A DNA stretch of 21,778 nt from an uncultured Fibrobacterota bacterium (GTDB lineage: Bacteria; Fibrobacterota; Chitinivibrionia; Chitinivibrionales; Chitinispirillaceae). Shown one piece after another: positions 1-7,127 of this stretch (position 1 is the stretch's first letter; the number at the start of each line of letters is the position of its first letter). Both the position numbers and the translations under genes were made by a program. The DNA lies in assembly GCA_903888815.1 (NCBI GenBank), contig CAISVC010000464.1:1-21778 (forward strand). The letters are read 5' to 3'. The notes under the pieces were generated by a model. That model was given only the letters and a program-made list of their open reading frames with translations, was not told the origin of the DNA and ran no database searches.

Positions 1-1
1 C

Positions 2-750
2 TATGGCAACGGCCAGTATATTGCCATTGGTGACAGCAGCAGGATTCTGACTTCGGCCAACGGCATTATCTGGAACAGCCGTTCATCAGGAACTGGGAAT
101 AATCTCAATTCAGTCACCTATGGCAACGGTCAGTTTATAGCGGTGGGTAACAGGGGGATATATGACACTGAAATAGTTATAACGTCACCTGACGGTATAA
201 CATGGGCTCTTAACACAACCGGTTACTATGCGCATGGTTTCCTTGTAAATACCGATTTGGTATTCATTTTCTACGGCAATGGACAAAATACAGCTTTGAG
301 GAATAACATTTTTAGTGATCCTATTAGACCGATATCGCGTGAATTATCCGATATCATTACCTCTTCTGACGGAATACATTGGACAACTATCTGGAGCACT
401 CCATTTCCAGGTAATACTGGACAATTTAGTATACTTACTTCCGTAACCTACGGGAATGGCAGATATGTGGCTGTAGGCACGGGAAACCTTAATACTTCGG
501 CGACCTCCACAGATGGCATAACATGGGGGTCGGGACCGGCGTTTGCAGAACCCTGGTTTAATTTCGTTACCTATGGCAACGGACAGTATGTGGCAGTGGG
601 CGGAGGAGGCGTGATTTATACCTCTCCTGAAGGCTTAACCGATACCAAGAGCATATCCGGTATTACTTCAAATCTCAATTCCGTTACCTATGGCAATGGT
701 CTGTATGTGGCTGTGGGAGATAACGGCACGATTCTCATCTCGTCAGGCAT
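2..750 (+). repeat. Intragenic YGNG-encoding repeats
   Basis: Six copies of a sequence encoding Y-G-N-G occur near positions 2, 119, 274, 449, 572 and 689. The core is 'tatggcaacgg' or a close variant. Copies at 119, 572 and 689 are preceded by an acc or gttacc context and are the most alike, and the one near 274 is the most diverged. Spacing is irregular (about 115-175 bases), so these are protein-level propeller repeats rather than a tandem DNA satellite. Near-identical cores could promote recombination and copy-number change. Confidence 0.7.
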
Positions 751-1030
751 CACCGCAATCAAACCAACGCAAAAATCACCCTTGCTCGCATCATTCTTAA
801 AAGTCAAAGCCCATAACTCACTCCTCACCATTTCCCTGCCTTCCGCAATGCTGGGGAAATCGGTTGACCTTGCGGTGTATTCTGTTTCGGGCCGGGAGAT
901 AATGAGGAAAAGGGTGAAGAGCGATGCCGAGGAATTCACTGTTCCCGTCAGTTTTTCCTATGGTTCGTATATACTGGTTGCAAACGATGGCAGCCGGAAG
1001 GCAAGCATACGGTTTGTGGCCCAGCGGTAG
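2..1030 (+). CDS. Secreted YGNG-repeat beta-propeller-like protein, 5' end missing
   Basis: The reading frame is open from base 2, so the gene begins before the window and 342 residues of its C-terminal part are visible. A GTG at 143 is in frame but lies inside a repeat, so it is not the start. The visible part holds about six repeats built on Y-G-N-G-x-Y-V-A-V-G followed by a T-S-x-D-G-I-x-W element; the third is degenerate. Such repeats are typical of predicted secreted or surface beta-propellers. The last 80 or so residues form a different, beta-rich domain with V-Y-S-V-S-G-R-E-I and a final R-F-V-A-Q-R, resembling type IX or Fibrobacter-type C-terminal sorting domains. The next gene is on the same strand about 160 bases on and has a similar tail. 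Ligand or activity cannot be told. Confidence is high for a secreted repeat protein and low for any specific role. Confidence 0.85.
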   Translation, partial: YGNGQYIAIGDSSRILTSANGIIWNSRSSGTGNNLNSVTYGNGQFIAVGNRGIYDTEIVITSPDGITWALNTTGYYAHGFLVNTDLVFIFYGNGQNTALRNNIFSDPIRPISRELSDIITSSDGIHWTTIWSTPFPGNTGQFSILTSVTYGNGRYVAVGTGNLNTSATSTDGITWGSGPAFAEPWFNFVTYGNGQYVAVGGGGVIYTSPEGLTDTKSISGITSNLNSVTYGNGLYVAVGDNGTILISSGITAIKPTQKSPLLASFLKVKAHNSLLTISLPSAMLGKSVDLAVYSVSGREIMRKRVKSDAEEFTVPVSFSYGSYILVANDGSRKASIRFVAQR

Positions 1031-1192
1031 TTGATGGTGTTTCTAACCTTTTCACCAGATCGGCCTGCGCGGACCGTCAGGCTGGCTAGAATGGGTTAGC
1101 TGAACGGATACTATTTTGCGTAATAGCTTGTGTTTAATGAATTATCAAATATCAGTCCAGTCTGTGGTTTCAATATCTACAAAGGGGCTACT

Positions 1193-3862
1193 ATGGAATG
1201 TTTAAAGTATGGTTTGATCGCCACAATGGGTCTGATAGGTCTTTTACCAATGGAGTCTTTTTCAATTGTGACGATAACCCAGCCGGTCACTACTGCGTTC
1301 GGCACCTACACGCCAGAATCCAAGTCATTCACCTCATCGGTGGCGTCATACACGGTTCCCGACAGTCTCAAAGGCGTGCTCTACGCGAATCGGTATACGT
1401 TCTCGGATACGGTAAAAGCGTTGTTAGTGAAAAACGGTTTTGCGGCTGTACCCGCCAATGCGCAATCCTTCTCGGCCATATATAAGCAGACGGACGATAA
1501 TAAACTACCGGCGTTTGTTACCACTGACGCGATCTTGCATACTTTCTATAAGACCTATGACTATATGCTCAGGATCGCCGAATATAAGCGTTTCTATGCC
1601 GAGCTGGACAGTATGCTGCAGGGCATGCTGAATGAGGTCGTACCGCTACTTGCCAGTGCCGGCAACGATTCACTTGGCCTGGCCGTGACACGTGCAGCCG
1701 CCTATCTCGATGTGGCGCATACGCTATTGACCGATACAATGACTTTCGCGAACAATTCTGTCCTAAAGCCTATAGTAATGGCCGAAACCTCGTTAGTTTA
1801 CCAGCATCAGGGCTTAGTCTTTTCAAAAGTGGTTCCAGAGCTTTGTGAGGACTTTTCCCAGTATGTGCCACGGGGCCACTATACACTTGACACGCTATTC
1901 GAGCACTATTTTAGGTCTATGATGTACCTGGGCAGAATTAACATGCGTGTCACTTCCCGTATTGAAACCATGCAGGCGTGCATTCTGACTCGTCTACTGG
2001 CGACTGCGGTGATAGGAGCGACAAATGTTTCAGATCTCTGGGCGAACATCTATAACCCGACGACGTTTTTCGTGGGCCGGAGTGATGACCTGAACTTTCT
2101 GCAATACGCTGGGGCATTGGATCAAATACTTGGAAATCAATGGCGCACCGGCGATATCGGAATCCTCTATACCAATCTCAATACCATTATGGTCGCCTTC
2201 CAAAAGCTGCCTGTGCCGCTTATTTTATCCGGACTCGATAGTACCCCAGGTTTCCGAACGATGGGACAACGGTTTGTTCCCGACTCGTACATGTTCGGGC
2301 AAATGGTATTTGCCCATGTCGGCACCGCATCCGCCCCCCGCCTGTTTCCACGTGCTCTTGACTTGATGGCAATTCTCGGCTCCCAGCGAGCCAGGAGCCT
2401 CTTGATCGACCTTTATCATGAAGACCGGTTTCTCAACTACACAACACAACTTGATTCGCTCACTACGGAATTCGCTGTAAAGCCCGCATCGCAATGGGTT
2501 GATAATCTTTATTGGAACTGGCTCTACACGCTTGTCCCGCTTCTTCAGGCCCCGGGCAGCGGTTACCCGTTTTTCATGACGACGCAGGCTTGGACCGACA
2601 AATCGCTTGTCTGCGCGTCCGGATCGTGGGCCGAGTTGCGCCACGCCTCCATTCTGTATGCCAAGCAGAGTTATACGCCCACGGTCGGGATTGACTGTCC
2701 ATACTCTATTTGTTTTCCGCAGGGCTATGTGGAGCCCAATCCCGAGATATTTGGCCGCCTGGCAGCGATGGTATCGTACATGAAGAGCGGTTTCGAAAAT
2801 GTCGGCCTTTTGCCGATACTTCCTCTCAACAAGCTGACCACCCTCTCCGCGCTCAGCACAAAGCTCAGGGACATTGCCGTAGATGAACTGCAGGGAGGTG
2901 AGATCACCATTGCGCGCTATTGCGACATCGCGAGCGCGTATCGGGTACTTGCGGGTGTCGAAGATTTCTCGCAATATCAGGTACCGCCCCCGAAGGGTTA
3001 TTCTCCTCCCTCCTCGGATACTTCAACCGCGTGCATCGTTGACGTGCATACTGATCTGAACACGAGTCAGGTACTGGAAGTCGGCGTAGGAAAGCCCCTG
3101 TGTTTGTATGTCATTGTCCCCGTCGAAGGCAAACTGCAGGTGTGCCGCGGCGCGATGTTCAGCTACTATGAGTTTACTCATGCAATGAACGACCGGCTGA
3201 CCGATGCCCAGTGGCAGGTCATGCTCGCGAATTCAAACCCCACCATGCCCGAGTGGACCGGAAGCTTCGCGGCGTCGATCGACCGGTATGCTTATAAGGA
3301 TTCCGGAAAAGATCTGACTACGCTTATTTCCACCAACGACAGTATTTCGGCCACCTTCCGCACTGGCGACAGCGTAATAGCACTATTGCAGTCCGACATA
3401 ACGCCGACAATCACCGTTGAATCGAAAGGCGTGTCGCAGCAATTTTCCGGGGTGTTGGTTAATGGTAAGTATCGAATCGCTATTCCTCCTCAGGCGCTTG
3501 GGGATACGAACGTCCTGACGATCAGCAGCCGTACGACAGGCGCCTTCAACATGGACTGTTATCCTCCTCCAGAAGTTCTAATATCCTATCGCAAGCAGAT
3601 AGTCAGTACCAATATATCAATTATCAATACCCGGTCAAGTTTTTCGGGGAGCGCATATCCTCGTCTAAAAGGCAATCGTCTGTTCCTGCCGACAGGAACG
3701 GCATGGCGCATCGTGGATATCCGCGGACGACAAGTAGCATTCATCGGCCCGGAAACCAGCCAATGGGTTGCCCCGACGCACCTTGCGCATAAGCAGCTGC
3801 TGCTGTATCCCGTTAGCGGTCGATTGCAGCGACCTATGCGGTTTGTTATCCTCAGTGAATGA
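1193..3862 (+). CDS. Secreted DUF3160 family protein with C-terminal sorting-like tail
   Basis: The ATG at 1193 is preferred over an in-frame GTG at 1130. It follows an AAAGGGG ribosome site (1181-1187) at normal spacing, and it starts a clean signal peptide: a Lys at residue 5, a hydrophobic stretch, and likely cleavage after M-E-S-F-S near residue 24. The mature protein matches what is known of the DUF3160 family: N-terminal F-x-x-I-Y-K-Q, then P-A-F-V-T-T-D-A-I-L-H-T-F-Y at the place where the family has its conserved V-T-x-D-x-x-L-H signature, followed by long helical segments. The family has no established function. The last 70 or so residues (about 820-889) are distinct: W-R-I-V-D-I-R-G-R-Q-V and a terminal M-R-F-V-I-L-S-E resemble a surface-sorting domain like that of the preceding gene. 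No catalytic motif is evident. Family assignment is from recall of the motif and is fairly secure; the role is unknown. Confidence 0.85.
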   Translation: MECLKYGLIATMGLIGLLPMESFSIVTITQPVTTAFGTYTPESKSFTSSVASYTVPDSLKGVLYANRYTFSDTVKALLVKNGFAAVPANAQSFSAIYKQTDDNKLPAFVTTDAILHTFYKTYDYMLRIAEYKRFYAELDSMLQGMLNEVVPLLASAGNDSLGLAVTRAAAYLDVAHTLLTDTMTFANNSVLKPIVMAETSLVYQHQGLVFSKVVPELCEDFSQYVPRGHYTLDTLFEHYFRSMMYLGRINMRVTSRIETMQACILTRLLATAVIGATNVSDLWANIYNPTTFFVGRSDDLNFLQYAGALDQILGNQWRTGDIGILYTNLNTIMVAFQKLPVPLILSGLDSTPGFRTMGQRFVPDSYMFGQMVFAHVGTASAPRLFPRALDLMAILGSQRARSLLIDLYHEDRFLNYTTQLDSLTTEFAVKPASQWVDNLYWNWLYTLVPLLQAPGSGYPFFMTTQAWTDKSLVCASGSWAELRHASILYAKQSYTPTVGIDCPYSICFPQGYVEPNPEIFGRLAAMVSYMKSGFENVGLLPILPLNKLTTLSALSTKLRDIAVDELQGGEITIARYCDIASAYRVLAGVEDFSQYQVPPPKGYSPPSSDTSTACIVDVHTDLNTSQVLEVGVGKPLCLYVIVPVEGKLQVCRGAMFSYYEFTHAMNDRLTDAQWQVMLANSNPTMPEWTGSFAASIDRYAYKDSGKDLTTLISTNDSISATFRTGDSVIALLQSDITPTITVESKGVSQQFSGVLVNGKYRIAIPPQALGDTNVLTISSRTTGAFNMDCYPPPEVLISYRKQIVSTNISIINTRSSFSGSAYPRLKGNRLFLPTGTAWRIVDIRGRQVAFIGPETSQWVAPTHLAHKQLLLYPVSGRLQRPMRFVILSE

Positions 3863-3879
3863 AGATATTATTTTGCCCT

Positions 3880-4285
3880 ACACGTATAATGGAAAGATAG
3901 TATCGAGGAGCGAACCGTAGAACGGCTGCGTAACCGAATCGCTTTCCCCTGACGACCGCGTGTTATGGAATAATACCATCCGTCATGCCGCCTTCCTAAA
4001 ATAATGGTAATGCAATCCTGAATGAACCGGCATCTTCAGGATCAAATATCTAGGGACGGAGCGCCGATAGCACTTTAGCACAATCGGTTTTTGCGCTCAA
4101 TTCCTCTCCTTGGAACTTTTTTTCCGGGTCAAGCATCATAATAAAATGATATTTATCGATTCGAAAATCGGCCCATTACCCCACAAAACATTCCGGGGAT
4201 GAATCCCCGGCCTAAAGGCCTCTAAGGAAATAACAGTGTTATTTACGTGACCGGCCACACAATCACACATAGCACACGTATAATG
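3880..4285. repeat. 12-bp direct repeat pair flanking about 380 bases
   Basis: The 12-mer ACACGTATAATG occurs at 3880-3891 and again at 4274-4285, in the same orientation. The bases just outside differ, and the ends of the enclosed 382 bases are not inverted repeats of one another. It could be a target-site duplication around a small element, or a repeated regulatory or -10-like motif. Chance is possible. Confidence 0.3.
4193..4210. repeat. Palindrome, 8-bp stem (REP-like)
   Basis: CCGGGGAT, then GA, then ATCCCCGG: a perfect 8-bp stem with a 2-base centre. It is followed at once by GGCC-TAAA-GGCC (4209-4220), a second small palindrome. GC-rich paired palindromes in an AT-rich gap recall extragenic palindromic repeats, but only this copy is visible in the window. 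Confidence 0.45.
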
Positions 4286-4291
4286 CAAGCG

Positions 4292-4471
4292 CTATATCAT
4301 TTGCTTCTTGGCCTTAACTTTGAATATATCAAAACTATCGTCAACCCCTGACTCAATCACGAGATCATTAAACACTTTAAAAAGATCATCAGATACATTT
4401 ACAATTTTCTTAAGTTTCGCTCTTAGAACCCGTGGGTTTTTCCGGTGCAGGAACTTTATGCGAAAATTCAT
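4292..4471 (-). CDS. Possible small hypothetical protein, 59 aa
   Basis: The frame is open upstream to 4573, but the ATG at 4471 is the better start: an AAGG element lies 5 bases before it, while the more distal start candidates lack a ribosome site. The product would be small, basic and probably helical, with many Lys and Asp residues (for example R-A-K-L-K-K-I-V-N-V and D-D-L-F-K-V-F-N-D-L). There is no signal peptide, membrane segment or recognisable domain. It sits alone in the AT-rich gap. It could equally be an accidental ORF or the remnant of a longer gene, so this is a weak call. Confidence 0.3.
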   Translation of the reverse strand: MNFRIKFLHRKNPRVLRAKLKKIVNVSDDLFKVFNDLVIESGVDDSFDIFKVKAKKQMI

Positions 4472-4815
4472 CGTAACCTTGTCTTTTGCGAAACATAAAT
4501 TTGATGGCATGTCGATTTGACATAAAGCAATGGGGAATCGTATGCCCGGACTTGGAAATCCCGCGCAAAACAATGCAAAACTAACGCGATTTTTCAGCTA
4601 CACCAGTATCGTTATCAAAAAGTTGCTGAGGCAAGCTCGTTTAGAGGGCAAATAATGCTATATTGTCAATTTTCAACAAAATTTAATGAATAATGCGGGT
4701 TAGATGAAACTATTCATCCTTATAAGGCCGTTAGGGGGCTTCGGCAGGTCTACGAAACGTGCTTATAATATACAATTGCATTGGTCATTCAACAACGTAA
4801 TCGATTTCGCCCCTA

Positions 4816-4852
4816 GACCTTCTACGAATAACTGCGTTATTCGTAGAAGGTC
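4816..4852. repeat. Perfect 17-bp inverted repeat with 3-base loop
   Basis: GACCTTCTACGAATAAC, loop TGC, and the exact reverse complement of the first arm: a 37-base hairpin with no mismatch. There is no T-tract on either side, so it is not a textbook rho-independent terminator. It lies about 100 bases beyond the stop of the minus-strand gene ending at 4952. It may be a transcript-end stabilising hairpin, a protein-binding or recombination site, or a mobile palindromic element. Confidence 0.7.
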
Positions 4853-4911
4853 ACCCCGCTTGCTTTGACTTCGCACCCGGCGTTTACCGATCCGGTCTTC
4901 CAGCGGTTTAA

Positions 4912-4937
4912 CTGCCCTGCTGAGCTCTGCGGGGCAG
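4912..4937 (-). terminator. Hairpin just downstream of the minus-strand operon, possible terminator
   Basis: On the plus strand, CTGCCCTGC (4912-4920) pairs with GCGGGGCAG (4929-4937) around an 8-base loop, giving nine pairs including one G-T. It begins about 15 bases past the stop of the gene ending at 4952, read on the minus strand, and is followed there by TTAAACC. Placement and stem suit a terminator or 3'-end hairpin, but the U-tract is poor. Confidence 0.4.
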
Positions 4938-4951
4938 GGAAGTAGAAGATA

Positions 4952-5506
4952 CTAGAGCGACACCTTGTATTCTTTGATGATCCGCATGAAACGGTAGAGC
5001 GAGGAAATCGTCCGCGCGGAAATTGAAAGCCAGGAAGCATTATTGACCAGATCGCCCATGAATGACGTTTTTCTCAGCTTGTCCGAGATATCGCGTACTA
5101 CCTCAATCTGATCGAGTGTCAGCTTTACCACCACTTTTTCTGCCGAAGGTTCTGCAGATCCCCCGTAAATTTCGACAAGATCCGTCAGTTCCTTGGTGAT
5201 CGGAAAGCGGCCGCATAGTTCCAGGGTGATCCTGTTTTTCGGCCCCACGCTGCAGAAGATATTGCAGAAATCAGCGATGGAGTCGTTGTCATCCTGATCG
5301 TCAATTTGAATCGGCGCAGTCCTGAGGTACTTTTTCGGAAGGATGAAATCAGAGAAATTAAGCTGGCTTTTATAGGCATCGTAGAGGTAGTGCCGGAGAT
5401 GCGAGGACATAGAGGTTAGAAAAGTTTTAGAGGCAGCAGCCGTATCGCTTCCCGGCTCTCCGGGTGCTTCAGCTGAACCGTTATTTCCAATCCTGCTGAC
5501 GCTCAT
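4952..5506 (-). CDS. Hypothetical protein, 184 aa, downstream of UDP-glucose pyrophosphorylase
   Basis: I do not recognise this family. The start could be GTG at 5509 or ATG at 5506; the ATG is used here, with AAAGG just upstream, though the spacing is short. It has no signal peptide or membrane helix. The first 30 residues are low-complexity (Gly, Ala, Ser, Pro) and probably disordered. The rest appears to be a mixed alpha/beta cytoplasmic domain with an acidic patch (I-D-D-Q-D-D-N-D), two Cys in F-C-N-I-F-C, and a helical C-terminus rich in Ser, Arg and Lys. It lies about 40 bases after the UDP-glucose pyrophosphorylase stop on the same strand, so the two are likely cotranscribed. A role linked to polysaccharide or nucleotide-sugar metabolism is only an inference from position. 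Confidence 0.7.
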   Translation of the reverse strand: MSVSRIGNNGSAEAPGEPGSDTAAASKTFLTSMSSHLRHYLYDAYKSQLNFSDFILPKKYLRTAPIQIDDQDDNDSIADFCNIFCSVGPKNRITLELCGRFPITKELTDLVEIYGGSAEPSAEKVVVKLTLDQIEVVRDISDKLRKTSFMGDLVNNASWLSISARTISSLYRFMRIIKEYKVSL

Positions 5507-5545
5507 CACCTTTAGTATATATCTCTTACCCTGCTTAAGTCCAGT

Positions 5546-6955
5546 TCAGCGGGGCTGAAATTGAACATTGCCCGTAATGACGGCATTGTCTTCGATCGTG
5601 ACCTGATCGGCGGTCGCATTGGTAATCGAAACCGGGCCGCGGACGGCAATATTGCGGCCGAATTTGACATCACCCTTTACTGAAAGCGATCCGCAGTCAA
5701 CGAGCGACGGCGCGCCGCAGGGGAAGTGCGATTCCAGAAGGTCGATGCGCGAATAGAATGCCGGATCGAGCGTCAGCGAAATTTCCGCTGATTTCCGGGC
5801 CGGGTTGGGACACAGCCGGTAATCGGGCTGCAGGACAAAACAATCGGACCAGACAAGCAGAAGCTCGTCGCAGTTTTTTACCGGAACGAACCGGGAGCGC
5901 GGAACGCGCAGTGCGGCGCTTTTTTCAAAGAGCGAGATGGCTGATCCGATCGCCGATTCGAGGTGATACACGGCAGGAGAAGCATGATCATGCGGGATAA
6001 GGGTCTTTCGGTTGATGATGAGCGGCAGGTCGATATTTTTTCCCGTACGGATAACGCGATCTATCGCGTCAAGGGAGATCCACAGATTGTTGGTATTGAA
6101 GAAACGGTGGCGCGCAGTATCGGAGAAAAAGGCGGCGTCCGCGGGACCGCATTGCACGGCTTCGCGCAGGGCGAGGCGGCCGTTTTTAAGCCGCCGGGCC
6201 AGATGTCCGCCCTTGCGGTCCATAGCGGTCCGGTCAGTGACTTCCATGAGGAAATCCAGATGCCTGGCGGCGCAATAGCCGAGAATGCGCAGGTCAATCT
6301 CCGCACCCAGATTGTCGACGTTTGAAACGAAAAGATAGCGGCAGCCCTTGCGAAGCAGGCGTTCGAGCATTCCCGAGGTGGAAAGCGACAGGAGCAGGTC
6401 GCCATGGCCGGCCGGATTCCATTCAAGCGAGGTATCCTGCGGGCAGGATGCCGCTTCAAGCGTTGCTGCGAGAACTTTGGGAAATTTATTCTGAATAAAG
6501 CATTGAATTGAATCGGCGGGAAGATGCCGCATCGGTGCGATGGCATTGCGTGTCAGGGCATCGGTAAAAAAACTGTTCATGAGCAGAAGCGGTATGGTCA
6601 TACCAAGTTGTTCGCTCTGGTGCCGGATCCGCTGAACGGTAATGTCCAGAAACGACATGCCGTTTTTTACCCGGATAAGGGATTTAGGCTCTTCCAGCCC
6701 CATGCTGGTACCCAGGCCGCCGTTCAATTTCAGCACTGCGGTTCTCGCAAGCGCTTCATTTCCTTCTGCTGCATAGCGGTCCAGACGTGACAGGTCTTCG
6801 ATTTCGTCGGGCATGACAGGAAGGATGTCCGATTCCGGGATCGTGCCGCTCCCGCCGCCTGCCAGGCGGTTATAGAAGCTGACAAATGCCTCAATCACGG
6901 CGCCGGGAATCCCTTCATGCCGCATTTTCCGGATACAAGCTTCAATGTTTTTCAT
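5546..6955 (-). CDS. UTP--glucose-1-phosphate uridylyltransferase, eukaryotic-type UDPGP family
   Basis: Makes UDP-glucose from UTP and glucose-1-phosphate in the cytoplasm, feeding glycogen, cell-envelope and exopolysaccharide synthesis. With ATG at 6955 it has 469 residues, the usual size of the eukaryotic-type enzyme and unlike the roughly 300-residue bacterial GalU. Visible family motifs are L-N-G-G-L-G-T-S-M-G (about 77-86) with K-S-L-I just after, W-N-P-A-G-H-G-D, F-V-S-N-V-D-N-L-G-A, E-V-T-D-R-T, K-G-G, and F-N-T-N-N-L-W-I-S-L. The C-terminus is a left-handed beta-helix-like segment ending G-N-V-Q-F-Q-P-R. An in-frame TTG at 6994 would add 13 residues but lacks a ribosome site; ATG 6955 has a weak GGA upstream. 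A TATAAT on the minus strand at 7027-7032, without a clear -35, might serve as promoter. Related UDP-N-acetylhexosamine pyrophosphorylases are less likely given the FNTNNLW signature. Confidence 0.9.
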   Translation of the reverse strand: MKNIEACIRKMRHEGIPGAVIEAFVSFYNRLAGGGSGTIPESDILPVMPDEIEDLSRLDRYAAEGNEALARTAVLKLNGGLGTSMGLEEPKSLIRVKNGMSFLDITVQRIRHQSEQLGMTIPLLLMNSFFTDALTRNAIAPMRHLPADSIQCFIQNKFPKVLAATLEAASCPQDTSLEWNPAGHGDLLLSLSTSGMLERLLRKGCRYLFVSNVDNLGAEIDLRILGYCAARHLDFLMEVTDRTAMDRKGGHLARRLKNGRLALREAVQCGPADAAFFSDTARHRFFNTNNLWISLDAIDRVIRTGKNIDLPLIINRKTLIPHDHASPAVYHLESAIGSAISLFEKSAALRVPRSRFVPVKNCDELLLVWSDCFVLQPDYRLCPNPARKSAEISLTLDPAFYSRIDLLESHFPCGAPSLVDCGSLSVKGDVKFGRNIAVRGPVSITNATADQVTIEDNAVITGNVQFQPR

Positions 6956-7070
6956 GGATGTCCGGTTAATGTATACGTTACGTAAATGATTCAACGCGGA
7001 AATAATTCATCAGACAGAATAACAGCATTATAAGCGATCGGCAGTGCTGCAATCAGCACCATAATATACT

Positions 7071-7098
7071 TTGTGATATAGAGATGCGTAGATATAGA
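7071..7098 (+). promoter_or_regulatory. Candidate sigma70-type promoter for larE-like gene
   Basis: TTGTGA, a 16-base spacer, then TATAGA. Each hexamer matches 4 of 6 consensus positions. The predicted start would give a leader of about 25 bases containing GGAG (7111-7114). It is modest but well placed. Confidence 0.4.
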
Positions 7099-7127
7099 AA
7101 GCCTGTAATAGGAGACGCGGATTATCG

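Larger units (their letters stand above)
3863..4951. other. AT-rich intergenic stretch of about 1.1 kb
   Basis: This is the largest non-coding gap in the window and is visibly richer in A and T than its flanks. It holds a possible 59-codon minus-strand ORF (4292-4471), a 12-bp direct repeat (3880-3891 and 4274-4285), an 18-base palindrome (4193-4210), a perfect 17-bp stem hairpin (4816-4852) and a 9-bp hairpin just after the minus-strand gene (4912-4937). No transposase remnant, tRNA or rRNA is recognisable. It may be the scar of a lost mobile or horizontally acquired segment, but that is inference from composition and palindromes only. Confidence 0.5.

Noticed and set aside
143..1030. GTG at 143 as the start of the repeat protein
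   Set aside because: The frame is open to base 2 and encodes another YGNG repeat upstream, so the gene is cut by the window edge.
2225..2974. Minus-strand ORF of 249 codons inside the DUF3160 gene
   Set aside because: It lies fully antisense to a well-supported gene, has no recognisable domain and has an amino-acid make-up typical of shadow frames.
4663..4725. Insertion-sequence end
   Set aside because: The sequence around TTTAATGAATAATGCGGG feels like a transposon terminus, but there is no inverted partner or transposase to support it.
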